The notes under the pieces: model-generated
What the model was told of the DNA's origin: nothing
The model's database searches: none
The model's input: only the letters and a program-made list of their open reading frames with translations
Program-made: the position numbers and the translations under genes
Origin: Capniomyces stellatus
Lineage: Eukaryota; Kickxellomycota; Harpellomycetes; Harpellales; Legeriomycetaceae
Direction: 5' to 3'
Assembly (NCBI GenBank): GCA_001661515.1
Contig: LUVW01000018.1
Coordinates: 416,059-480,058, forward strand
DNA length: 64,000 nt
In this document: positions 49,401-59,495 of the stretch, piece by piece
Layout of the letters: each line of letters opens with the position of its first letter
Position numbering within the stretch: position 1 is the stretch's first letter

Positions 49401-51669
49401 TTCCCAACTCGCCATACCTAGCCAAACTCTCGCCACCTTTATAGTTGATGCTGCTGCTACTGCTGCTGCTACTAATCTTTTTGGCCTCTTTTAAGTATTG
49501 GTTGTACATTGTGTCTATTTCTGCCTTTTTCTTCTTTCCTCCAACTGCTTCCACACCTCTCTTGATCAACCCAGACAGCACTGGCACTTTTTCAAAACTT
49601 GATACAGAGCCTGTACTCGTTAAATTAATCGGCTCTGGAACAATTGGATTTGGTCTTGATGGCTTTAAAGCCACCGCATTCTCCATCAAGTACGCATTGC
49701 TCAATTTGTTGATTCCAGCCCGTGAAATCGGCGCTTTGCCTACACCCTCTCCTCCTTGGAAAAACCTGGACTCTTGGTACTTGGTAGGCCGCCCCGCCTC
49801 CCATTCAGGCTCTGCCACCTCATCCACCACTTTCTCCAACAATCTCACTTTTTCCGCCAACTTATTCTCTCTCTCACCCAATATTCTAGAAAAGTTATCT
49901 TTAAGCTTATCTAGACTGTTGACCGGTGTAATCAACTGGCTTGTCCCCTCCAAACTTTTCTTTTTGGTTTTATTGCTATTCTCTTTATCCTCACTACCCC
50001 ATTCACTACTATCTTTATTCCATCCACTATTATCTTTATTCCATCCACTATTCTCTTTATCCCACCCACTATTAGTATCATTCCATCCACTACTATATTT
50101 ATTCCATCCACTACCATCCTTATTCCATCCACTATTATCCTTATCCCATCCACTACTAGTATTATTCCACCCACTGTTCTCTATACCCTCTTCCTTGTTA
50201 CTGTTTTTATTGCTTCTACCTGAATCCAATCCATCCCGGTTTTGGACTGTACCGCTCATTAAACTCACTCTCTCAGGGTTGATTCCATCACTAATTAAGC
50301 TGGCTTTCTCGGGTTTGGTGTCTACATTAATTCTTCCACTTTGCATCACTAAATCCGTCCACTCCTTTCCATTGTTACGTATCTCTGCTGATTTTGCCAA
50401 CCCCGAGTCGTTTCGCCAACCTGATGTGGTATTACTTTCAACCGTTTTCCAACCACTTTGAGGTGCTGACCTTCCGGGCTCCATTGCACTCCCCGATACC
50501 CTACTTGGCCAACGATCGTCTCTTTTCTGAATCGGTTCCAGATTGGGATTTCCTCCTTTATCGCTATTCTTTTTATTCCATTTGCCCTTGTTTCCCCCAC
50601 TAGATGCATTTTCTTTAATCTCTGTTCTATTAACTGGGCTTACTGATGTCCTGTCTAAATCCGTCCGGTTATTAATCCTGCCTGCATCTCCACTCTGTTT
50701 CCCACTGTACATACTTAACTCTTCAGTCGCCCGTCTAAATCGCTCCTCGTTCATGTCTTTAATCTTATTCCCCTCTATTGTGCCAGAATTCATGCCTAAT
50801 GTTTATATGTTTACAAATCAAACCTTTGCTCACAGCTTATTGCTTGTTAATCCATTTTTTCCCCACTGTACTTACCTGTTAGTCTAGGTGAGCACCGATT
50901 CTCATCACTGGGATTCTTATTCCAACTGAATTTCTCTACCAAGTTGTCGATTTCCATCTCGAATTTCTCCACAACTTCGTACATATCCCCCAGTTCATGA
51001 AGTCGTGACTATTTATAATTTATTTGTTGTTGTATACATTTAAATCTAGTAGTTCTGTTTGTTTTGCCAGTTGTAAACGATCATTCAGTACTCTAGCTTA
51101 ATAAAACTGACAATCCATTAAACAATAAAGCAAAAAAAAAAAATCAATCAATAAATATCAAACCAGAGTTGAAATCAAAGTCAACATCAAAGAATATCCA
51201 AAATTACCCATTTCTCTAGTCCATTTGATCCCAAGATATTGTAATGAACCTCCCCGCTAATATCTATTATCCTTTCAAGAACTTTGACTGGGACCCAAGC
51301 CGATGTGGGATCAAATTTAACTAATTTACTGTTTTCTTTCTTTTTCAATTCCAATCTATCTTCTAAAAACCTTTCGCCCTCGTACGCACTCTTGCCATTC
51401 AAGTAATTCCTACCCTCTTCTAATAGCTTTACCAACCCTAATGCCCCAACATCAACATTATCAACTGGCAAATTTCTTTGCCTTTCAACCTGCAAATTCC
51501 GCTCAAACTCCTCAACTGCATCTTTTTCTTGAATTTTGTTTGATCCCACCCACCGCCCAATCTTTTTTCCACCTTCTCCTAGAAGAAACAGGTACTCTAC
51601 GCCTTGGTAAGAACATATTCGCTTACCGAATATTTTACCCGATGATCTCTTTGTCTGCGATCTTTTCAT
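40441..51669 (-). CDS. Giant Mit1/CHD-like chromatin remodeller (chromodomain, zinc finger, SNF2) with GW repeats
   Basis: An SNF2-family ATPase that should slide nucleosomes in the nucleus; the closest family I recognise is the fungal Mit1/CHD type of the SHREC silencing complex. Three exons (51669-51208, 51008-50876, 50795-40441) join in phase, with a GTAAGT donor at 50875, giving 3649 residues against about 1400 for fission yeast Mit1. The start at 51669 adds a chromodomain-like N-terminus that an internal ATG at 50793 would miss. In order: chromodomain-like (1-170), GW-rich array (about 403-467), long Ser/Lys-rich spacer, PHD-like Cys cluster (about 1317-1400), second chromodomain-like segment (KRAYVKWRGL, about 1680), SNF2 ATPase with DEMGLGKT (about 1854) and DEGH (about 1984), helicase C (RAGGVGLNL...SRAYRIGQK, about 2250-2290), polyglutamine (about 2622), PTQQ repeats (about 3210-3297), and a C-terminal CPLC..H..C finger (about 3590). 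Assignment to Mit1 rather than another CHD is inference. Confidence 0.9.
41498..41760 (-). repeat. PTQQ/PTQH-type tandem repeat inside the remodeller gene
   Basis: A 12-bp unit (GTTGAGTAGGWT on the + strand) repeated about 20 times, encoding PTQQ, PTQH, PVQK and similar tetrapeptides. The central units alternate almost perfectly as a 24-bp pair, which suggests recent expansion; the edges are more diverged. Confidence 0.9.
43456..43524 (-). repeat. Polyglutamine-coding CAA/CAG tract
   Basis: A run of alternating CAA and CAG codons encodes about 23 consecutive glutamines in the remodeller, between the ATPase region and the C-terminal half. The mixed codons would slow slippage compared with pure CAG. 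Confidence 0.92.
49990..50185 (-). repeat. GW-motif tandem repeat (SGWNKDN units) in the remodeller
   Basis: A 21-bp unit repeated about nine times encodes SGWNKDN, SGWDKEN, SGWNDTN and similar heptads. Two further SGW motifs (SGWKTVE, SGWRNDS) lie upstream, near residues 310-325. Spaced tryptophans preceded by glycine in a flexible Ser/Asn/Asp context are the hallmark of Argonaute-binding GW platforms. Confidence 0.9.
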
Positions 51670-53292
51670 TTATTCCTGCTTCTTTTTACCCTTTAATTAT
51701 TTTGTTGATCCTGGTCTTATGTTTAAAATTATTATACCAAGTAACGAGGAGTGCTCGCTAGTAAATGACACCCCTTTAAAATATGTGTTTGTGCTATTGC
51801 TACTCTAGTTACTATTATTGTTTTTATTACGAATTTATCTGATCCTTTGGTTTAAATACTAAGCTTAAAAGTACCACTCTGCAATTTTAAACCGTTTTCA
51901 GTTCCACAAAATTCTGTTTTCCGTTGTTTTATTGTTATTGTCTTATTATTTGATATAACTTTATAAGTAGACTGCTATACTGTTGTACTGCAACTCAGTA
52001 AAAAGTTGTTCTATTACTTCTACTCAATAAAGTGAACATATTCTGTTTGCACAACTTTTAATTGAAACTGTTGTTTTATTTACTTTTCAATTATAGCTTT
52101 TCAACTCCTTTTCTAAACCCGTCGCCCTCTACAATATTGCAACAGAATTTCGGATTCATGTTTTTTTTTAGCAAATACTTTTACTTTCCTTTACTATTTC
52201 CTGTTCGACTTTTTTTCTAGGTTATTAATACTGTCAGCTATTAGCTATACTTATGCTATGTAGTTGCAAGCAATTTTATAAATGGCAATGATTGTTTTGA
52301 ATTTAAATCAGGTTCGTAAAAAAAAATATCAAATTTTAACATTGACTGGTTGAATATTTGATTATTTAGGGCACTGACTAGGGAAAATAAATCTTGACTC
52401 AACCCATCCGACCCAATCCAATTTCCAAATTTCTTGCAATCCAAGTAAACTATCTGAATGTTAATAAATGATTGAATGCTACTGAATCAAATCAAGTACT
52501 CAAAAAAATATAATTCGATCATGCAAACTTCAACTTTACTAATACTGCTAAGAAATAAACTATAAGCAACGCATAATATGCTTATCAACATTACAAAATA
52601 ATCTGAGATTAGTACCAACACCCAATTACTTTAAATCCAAAGTCAAAGTCTTGAAATAACCAAACACCAACAAGCATCTATAAAGCAAAACAAAAACACA
52701 AAACAACGCAGTTAAATCAGACATTTTTACTCACCATCACTACCACTACTACTACCACTACCACTACCACTAAAGCTTACTAGGAATAAAACAATACGAG
52801 TTAATACTGCCAAAAGAAATGCTACAAGCCATGACTTTAGTTTGATGGCCAATTAATTTAATCTGAAAACGTTCTATTCTTTAACATTCTATTCGTTTTA
52901 ATGTAGGTTGCTATATTGATTTGATTCGTTATTAATTGATTTATTAAAAAAATTAATTTATATATTATTTTATTGAAATTATTTAAATAATTTTTACTAT
53001 ATTAAATAAATTAATTTATTCTAATCTTACAATAAAAAATTTTATTTTGCTAATTCATTCTAGAAATTTTTTATTGAAATTTTTTATAAATAACGGAAAG
53101 TTTTCATTAGAATTATTCTCGAGCTGACAAAAATTGACTATATCGAATAAACAAATCCAATATATGGCATCTTCTTTCCCACAGTGGCACTTATTTTCCA
53201 TAAATATCCAAAACATTACAACAATTACAACAATTACAATAATTGAAAAATAAACCAAGTATAATTCTAGTACGGAATTAAATTTAGTGTAA
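51670..53292. other. Promoter side of the remodeller and AT-rich spacer
   Basis: No gene recognised. It holds an ACT/ACC simple repeat at 52736-52774 and very AT-rich DNA from 52900 to 53060. A minus-strand frame at 53055-53363 is low-complexity and overlaps the start of the unknown gene, so it is not taken as a gene. Confidence 0.5.
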
Positions 53293-56200
53293 ATCCAACT
53301 AGTTAATAGTGGATTGCAAATTCTCACAAGCCGCAAGAGTGGTGGTTTAAAAGAAAGGACCAATAATGGCGAATCAAATAAGCCTAGGTTCCAAAGGATT
53401 AAGGAAACAAAAAATGATCTACAGTTCGGTTATGATATAGATGCTGTATTTGGTGCAATCCACTTTTCAGATGTGGAGAACGTGTTCAAAAACAGCACTA
53501 GCATCAGCATCGATCTAGCCGCTACTTGTAGAATCATTTGCAAGAAGTTCCCTATTTACATGGGGAAACTTGTTAGTATCCAGGAGTTGGAGTGTCTAAG
53601 GATCGGTAGCTACACTACCGGTATTGGCAGCTTTTCAATCCATCCGGTGTTCCCATACTTGGGTAAGACTAAAAGGTTTTGGTCGCAGTGTACCGCACTC
53701 AGCAATTTCAACCTGAAGCGTGTAATGGCCAAATTTGTGAGGCGGTTGGTTGAAGCGAATACACTTTAGCTGAAAGTATTGCCAAAAGCACAAAGGCGGT
53801 CAGTGATGCAATTTCGTACACCATTAGTAACAACATTTACTTTGATGTATGCATGAGCTTCACTGGAAATAACAATAGTGGAGAAAATTTATATTACTCA
53901 CTTCCAGCATCACATTTCAAGCTGTTGAAATCGCTAGGCATCTACAAGGCCTACCTGGTGAATGATCTTAATGACTTTAATAGATCCCAGTATGTTGTCA
54001 AGAACGGCGCGGTAAAACATGATATTTTTGGCCTTCAAAAAGTTAATCACTACAACCCGCTGGTATATCAGCTGCTGAAAAGGGAGACACGGACTTATAA
54101 GTACCCGCAGTTTACTTGTAATGATTTAAATATAATTTATTTAACAACTATAAAAATTAAAAGACTTAATAAACTAATAACTAACTAAATTAAGTCTTTT
54201 ATACTAAATCAATTTAAATACTAATATTTAATAAAACTATTTAATGAATGAAATTGTATTTATTACATTACTTATAATTGCATCGAGAGGAACTTTTTTA
54301 GGCAGCCAACAGAAAGTGGCGGGAATGGGGATAGGTTGCTTGAAGGCTTCAGGCGCATCCCCCAGAGACTGACAAGTGACAGGCCGGTCAACCTCCAGTA
54401 CCGAATGGAGTTGACTCTTGGATCAGTTGGAAGGACCCAAACAAACGGTCTTTGATTATATCAAAGTATTGTTTTTTGAGGTCCTGGTAATTGAGTTTTT
54501 TTTGAGAGGTGGAAAGGATATTTCCATCCTGACGAAAAGATTCAGAGCCAAGTTGAAGAGCATGGCAACATGTTCTTTGGCTACTCCAAACTTGAACGGT
54601 GTTGTAAAAAATGATGATGATCTTCTTGACGAGTATATCAATATACTCAAAAGATTGATTCATTACAACAAAGGCATAGTTATTGCTAGTAAGAATAGAT
54701 ATTATAACGTGTTGAGGTCGTTTACAATCGATGAAACCAATGATTTCTTGAATTACATGTTTGCAGCGTATATTTCAGAATTTCTGGTGATATATCGCGT
54801 AGACCAAGCAAGCTTATTGGCCAAACAACACCGTGCTGGAAGTTACTCAAATTCCAGCGTTTTATTGGCTGATTACGTGATCAAATGGATTGATTTCTAT
54901 TCTAGACCTGGTGTGATCAAAAGCTGGGCAAGATACATAAGGGTATGCTGCTAAACGAGGACGCCGGAAGATCAAGGCGTAACTTTAAGTCGGTGTTTAG
55001 CGACCCCAGGTATGGGTTTATTTTTGCCGAGTCCACCGAAAAAATCAAGGACGGATACAAGCGGTTCGAGAAGGCTCTCAGGGACGATAAAAAAAGGCTT
55101 ATTGATGCTGTTCTGCGTCAATCCAGGCGGTTTAGTTCTGGTTTCGTCCAGGTAAAAGAAATAGTTGACGACCTGCAAAATTGGTATGGCGTCAAATTAT
55201 CCGAGGAATCCATCAACAACATCCAGCGGCTATTGGATCATGCCAACTGCAAAGAGGTGACGCCAGCGATATTGCCATCTTTCAATGATGAGCTTGACTT
55301 GAGCATCGATTACAACGCTCAGTCATCATCAGTAATCGATATAGGCCATCTTGATAGAATAGTCTATACTCAAGATGGGCCCGAGTTCGATTCCGAGTCA
55401 GAGCAAGGTTCGGATCAAGATGAAATTCAGGATTTGGAGGAAGATTCGGAGGAGGATTTGGACGTGTATTTGGAGGATGATTCAGACCAAATTCAATTAT
55501 CAGAGGCAGAATCAGGCTCGGACGGTGAAATTATGGATCAGCTCAATCTCTTATTACAAGACGAGTATGAGTCCACATTCTCGGATAAAGAGTTTGTGCC
55601 CGAGCAGAGCATAAGCAGAAACATTGGCCCGCCCTTATTAACAAGGAGCAGATTTCAGCCAGGTGAATTGACTGAATCACCAGAACATAATAGTAAGTTA
55701 ATTTAATTCTTTGCTTATTTCTTTTGCAAAAATTCATATTGCAACTATATATTATGAGTTTTATTGCCAACATAATCAACAAAACAAACTGTTAGAATTC
55801 AATTCAAATTGATATTGATTAAATTGATTTTTTAATTTGATATTAACTTTATTTAAAAATAATAGTTATAGGTCAAGGTAGAAATGGCAAGAGGAGAGAG
55901 GGGCTACCACCCACACCTGCCTCAGCAAAAAGATTCAAAGTTGAGGTTGTAATAGCCAAGAGACTAGCTCCAGCACCAGAGCCAATACCAGAGCCAATAT
56001 CATCACCAGAACCATCGTCACCAGAGCCAATACCAGAGCTAGAGCCAACATTATCAGTACCATCACAACAGCAACCATCAATAATAGAAGAGCGCTGGCA
56101 AGCACTATTGCGTAGTAAGTATGGTGGAAATGATGTTTTCACAAGTTCCGCTTCACTCAATACGTTATTTAGTAGAACTATAAGGCCTAATGGGCCGACT

Positions 56201-56329
56201 TGGACGGCATTTCTTAATAATTTAATCCTCAACAACATACTGATTAAAGCTCCTAAAAGGATAATTTTATTTACTTTGATTCTTCAATATTTATATATTT
56301 ATTATTATTTATTTTGTTTGATTTATTAG
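53293..56329 (+). pseudogene. Unknown gene, fuller copy, split by a 151-bp insertion and three frame changes
   Basis: Successive coding stretches make one long unknown protein. 53293-53756 (frame 1) continues at 53757-54116 (frame 0). Copy C of the 151-bp element is inserted after 54116. The frame resumes at 54273 in the same phase and stays open to about 54417, shifts to 54418-54954, shifts back to 54945-55692, then is spliced by a 179-nt intron (GTAAGT at 55693, TTATAG at 55866-55871) to an exon that adds a basic segment (GRNGKRREGLPP), a PEPIPEP stretch and a short tail. Composition is gene-like throughout. No ATG is evident at the start. No family is recognised: the N-terminal third looks globular, the part from 55240 is strongly acidic, the last exon basic. 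The spliceosomal-looking intron argues for a nuclear gene rather than a retroelement. Frame changes at 54418 and 54945 also occur in the copy at 36.4-37.8 kb. Confidence 0.65.
54117..54267 (+). mobile_element. 151-bp TGTAAT...ATTACA element, copy C, inserted in the unknown gene
   Basis: Bounded by the direct repeat TTACT (54112-54116 and 54268-54272), a 5-bp target-site duplication. Without the element and one TTACT, the flanking codons (CAG TTT ACT / TAT AAT TGC) join in one open frame, so the insertion interrupted an existing reading frame. Identical by eye to copy B. Confidence 0.9.
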
Positions 56330-56596
56330 TTTTTATAATTTTTAATAATTTTTAATGTATATTTTTAATTATTTGATCATTCATTTAATTAACTTTATAA
56401 ACTTATATTCAAACATATCACGTCTAAGATCATAACATATAATTGTAAACCAACAGTCAAACAGTCGCATATTTTTTTTATTGAAATAAACAGTCACATA
56501 TTTTATTAAATCCACTAATTTTGATTATATTTCTCATTTTTAATTTTCTATTTTTTATTTAGTTTTAAAATATAAAAATAGTTTAGGATTTTATTG

Positions 56597-57151
56597 CTAA
56601 AAATTTTTAGCAATAAAATATCTTTTATGTTTTTCAAGTTTTAATAAAATAAACCCAAGCCATTTAATATTTAAAATAAACATTATAATACTTAGTTTTC
56701 TAGTCCTGACACGGACTATACCGGTTTCGGGCCACACACTGATAAACTTCCCAAACTTTGCAAGTACCTTATTTTTGTTAAGCAAAGGTGTCAAAGTACT
56801 GCCAGGAACTGTCAATTTAATTATAAACTGCATGTTTAGAAAGTCAATTTCAAGCACACCATTACGAGTATTGATGCCTATACCCAAGCCGTTATAGGAG
56901 CCAAACGGATGGAAGAGATTGAATCTGACACTAAACATACTACAAAAGAGTATCATGTCTATTATTCCTACAGTCTGGGGACTGAAATTGAATAAGACAA
57001 GCTTTAAAAGCTTGCCATAAAAGTTGGGTTTTACGTGAAATTGCGTCTTGGCAGCCGTTATAACCGCAAGCACGTCAACATCACGATTTGAGCGAGTAAG
57101 CTCGCTTGAAGCTAGTTGCAAAAGTTGTTTAACGTTGGTAAAACTATTCAT
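56597..57151 (-). CDS. Hypothetical protein, unknown family
   Basis: A 184-codon frame with an ATG start (57151-57149). The N-terminal part (NVKQLLQLASSELTRSNRDV) is amphipathic, the middle has well-mixed composition (VRFNLFHPFGSYNGLGIGIN, TVPGSTLTPLLNKNKVLAKF), and the last 30 residues are AT-driven and Ile/Lys-rich. Its G+C content exceeds the flanks, supporting a coding origin. An independent minus-strand open stretch (57430-57175) ends 23 bp upstream in another frame, so the two may be halves of one decayed gene. It sits in transposon-rich DNA; function unknown. Confidence 0.45.
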   Translation of the reverse strand: MNSFTNVKQLLQLASSELTRSNRDVDVLAVITAAKTQFHVKPNFYGKLLKLVLFNFSPQTVGIIDMILFCSMFSVRFNLFHPFGSYNGLGIGINTRNGVLEIDFLNMQFIIKLTVPGSTLTPLLNKNKVLAKFGKFISVWPETGIVRVRTRKLSIIMFILNIKWLGFILLKLEKHKRYFIAKNF

Positions 57152-57174
57152 TTTTAAAGTTATAGTGTTGTAAA

Positions 57175-57430
57175 CTAATTTGTTGTAAATCGATATATTT
57201 GTTGTAAGAGAGTTAAAAGATTCAAAGTCTTGCTGTCGCCTGCGAGCAGCAGTTGATTGTATGGTAAATACAATTTTACAGCAGTTTTATGTTTTTTGAG
57301 AATCTCTAATTCCCCATCAATAATCTCGATTTTTTTAGTTTTTCCTACTATTGTTAGGTGATATGTGCTTTTGCCATCCTTCTCGTCCTGACTTTTTTCC
57401 GTGTTGTCGAGTAATTCTCCAATGGTATGA
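57175..57430 (-). pseudogene. Open coding-like remnant upstream of the 56.6-57.2 kb ORF
   Basis: About 84 codons without a start codon, ending TAG at 57177-57175. The peptide (DGKSTYHLTIVGKTKKIEII, AVKLYLPYNQLLLAGDSKTL) is protein-like and alternates hydrophobic and polar residues as in beta strands. It lies in the same orientation as the next ORF, offset in frame. Probably the 5' part of a broken gene; no family recognised. Confidence 0.35.
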
Positions 57431-57948
57431 ATAGTATTTTTTTACATTTCAAAATGAAACCTGCTGAAAGACTTATTCTTGTGAATATTTTATTGATATC
57501 CGTTATTGGTAATGATAGTTTCTCCCCAACCTGTTATAACTACGATTTATTATGTTATTAGGTTGTGAAATATTAATTTATTGTAAATGATAAAAGAATA
57601 TTTTCACTTGACCTTTTCAAATATTTGAAAATGGTAAAGTATTTATAGACAAACCTCCAAACTATAAAATTCTAACTATTTATTCTTATACTAAATAAAA
57701 AGAAATATAAACTACAAAATAAGTTTACAGTTAGTTCAACTGTTTCTAATAATAAGTTCTCTTATTTTGGTTTTTCTAAATTTAGTTATTTCTTATTTTG
57801 ATATTTCTAAATTTAGTTTTCATTAAATTTAAATCGACTTAAACAAATTATTTCAAGCTGAACACAAGCTTTTCGTACTATGTGATTTATCGCCGATTGG
57901 TTAATTAAACATAAGGTTTTAGTTACAGATTAATTGTTATTTTGTTTA
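57431..57948. other. AT-rich spacer with an LTR-like promoter module
   Basis: The segment 57602-57649 (TTTCACTTGACCTTTTCAAA, then AAGTATTTATAGA 16 bp later) has an inverted counterpart at 59082-59128 with the same two blocks at nearly the same spacing. The second block reads like a TATA element, so both may be remnants of the same LTR family in opposite orientations. No coding sequence seen. Confidence 0.4.
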
Positions 57949-58112
57949 AATGTTATTGGTTCATAACACTGAACTTCATCTGCAGGTTGATACGCAGGAA
58001 GGATTACATGTCGTCATTGGACTTAAAAGACGCCTTCCTGCACATATTAATCAAGAAGGCGTGCAGAAAGTATCTGCGGTTTGTGTGGAACGTGTTATGA
58101 ACCAATAACATT
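57949..58112. repeat. 21-bp perfect inverted repeat enclosing a retroelement fragment
   Basis: AATGTTATTGGTTCATAACAC at 57949-57969 is repeated exactly inverted at 58092-58112. The two arms bracket the DIRS-like reverse transcriptase fragment. Outside the 21 bp the similarity fades within about 10-30 bp. Confidence 0.85.
57969..58100 (+). pseudogene. DIRS-type retrotransposon reverse transcriptase fragment
   Basis: About 43 codons ending in a TGA encode a piece of reverse transcriptase: RRKDYMSSLDLKDAFLHIL followed by RKYLRFVW. The SLDLKDAFLHI and RKYLRF motifs, with Tyr/Met before Ser-Leu-Asp, are typical of DIRS-group (tyrosine-recombinase) retrotransposons rather than of the Ty3 element nearby, whose matching motif is KLDLQNAYHLLRI. 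Everything else of the element is absent. It is a fossil fragment captured between the arms of an inverted repeat. Confidence 0.7.
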
Positions 58113-58158
58113 AAATCATTTTATATTATTTTAAACGTTTCATAGTTTAAGAATTATA

Positions 58159-58255
58159 TTTGGTAATAGTTTGATTTGTAATAATATTAGTAAATGCAAT
58201 TGGTAATACTATTACCAACGCAATTATTAATGTGATTACAAATCGAATACCAAAG
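58159..58255. repeat. Imperfect 97-bp palindrome
   Basis: The left half (TTTGGTAATAGTTTGATTTG...) and right half (...CAAATCGAATACCAAA) are inverted copies meeting at 58208/58209, with TTGGTAATA|CTATTACCAA at the centre. About three quarters of positions pair. It could be a hairpin-type miniature element; no target duplication is evident. Confidence 0.7.
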
Positions 58256-58451
58256 ACAACTCAAATTTGGCAACGGCGGAATAGCAACCCGAGCCAATAG
58301 AAAAACCATTGCAGAACTAATACTAATGGATCTTTAAGGATTAAAAGACATTAGATAATGGTTCGGAACAAAGTCGGAAAAATGTTGATTTAATGTCAAG
58401 GTCAAAACCGATAAGAAAATGGGATGATTTTAAATGTTAAAACATCATTTT

Positions 58452-58899
58452 TGTTACGATTCTATATTTAGTACATTTATTAAATATAGATCAAGTGGCT
58501 AACTATACGCTAATGCTATAATTACCAACTTGGTCTATTGATAAATATACCAAATATAGAACCATAACATTTATAGCAAATGTATAAATAATACATTGCT
58601 ATATTTCGAACACCCTCAATACAGCAGCTATCACCGTGATACTTACCCCACGCATGCATCTAGCTTCTAGCTATCTTTTAAGCTATCAAGCTCTACACTT
58701 TACATAGTATATTATTATTTTACATTATTTATATTCTATTTTATACCTTATTAACATTACATTCTTTGTCTGCTTTATCTCCATTGATAAAGTATTTAAA
58801 TGATCGAATCGGGTGTAACTTGATAACACCAATTCGATCAATGTTATTATTCATTCAATAAACATTGTTTAACATTCTTTACAATACTAAACTCCAACA
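58452..58899 (+). mobile_element. LTR of the Ty3/gypsy element family (right edge uncertain)
   Basis: Starts TGTTACGATTCTATATTTAG. The first 129 bp (58452-58580) are identical by eye to 63872-64000, the start of the 3' LTR. A TATAAATA (58583-58590) and an AATAAA (58857-58862) fall where U3/R signals would be. The right end is set only by the CCAACA that could close the LTR at 58899, since the 3' LTR is cut by the window and cannot be compared. No primer-binding site beginning TGG follows directly. Confidence 0.65.
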
Positions 58900-59184
58900 T
58901 TCTCACTTCACATCTTAATAATTTTAGATTAGTCAGCAAAAAGACAAAACATATCTTATATCCCTTGTAAAGAGTGTAAAATATATTTGTTAGCTCTTGT
59001 TGTAAAGCAAATAGGTTAGGTTAAGTTTATAAATTAACATTTATATAGTATTCTGTTAGCTTTTGTTTAACGCCAAAACTTCTATAAATACTTGGCCGTT
59101 TTCGCATTTTTGAAAAGGTCAAGTGAAATATTTCTTATACAATAATAAATAATATTCACTATTCCTTGTCCTGTCCACGTTTCT
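58900..59184. other. Rearranged transposon-derived DNA
   Basis: Contains two TTAGCT-type motifs (near 58990 and 59057) and the inverted promoter-like module 59082-59128. No coding sequence. It is where the element's 5' untranslated region and gag should be, and does not resemble either. Confidence 0.4.
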
Positions 59185-59286
59185 AATAGGTAACGGATAT
59201 CTGTTTTTGATGGTAAGCTCATTAAGTTTTTTGTAGTCCACACAAAGTCTGAGACTGCCGTCCTTCTTTTTTATGAACATAATTGT
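59185..59286 (-). pseudogene. Ty3/gypsy reverse transcriptase fragment, reverse orientation
   Basis: About 34 codons encode [20 protein letters not shown] followed by [12 protein letters not shown]. The intact element downstream has the same stretch with small changes (CVDYRKLNNLTIKNRHPLP at about 61186-61260). It is therefore a short piece of a related but distinct Ty3-type element lying on the opposite strand. No rest of the domain is present. Confidence 0.8.
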
Positions 59287-59495
59287 AAGGATCCAATAAA
59301 GCACCTCGATTTAATAGTTAAATAGTTTTATTAATTTATCAATTCAATTTATAGTTAACAATTCATTACGTAATCCATTAGCTTAAAAGCCTTAGTCCTT
59401 TTCAACTTTTATACACTAAGTCTTTTAATCTCGTTTACACCTTAGTCAATAAACGATTTCTTATACAATATATCTTTACATATATAGTCACTTCA

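Noticed and set aside
49445..50461. 338-codon frame antisense to the remodeller, and other long antisense frames (for example 20635-21372, 27121-27777, 47498-48136)
   Set aside because: They are mirror images of repetitive or biased coding DNA on the other strand and show Leu/Ser/Pro-biased composition with no domain.
50791..50793. ATG at 50793 as the start of the remodeller
   Set aside because: A TTAG acceptor lies directly before it, and two upstream exons with proper splice sites and phase add a chromodomain-like N-terminus.
53055..53363. 102-codon minus-strand frame
   Set aside because: Overlaps the better-supported unknown gene and is AT-driven hydrophobic sequence.
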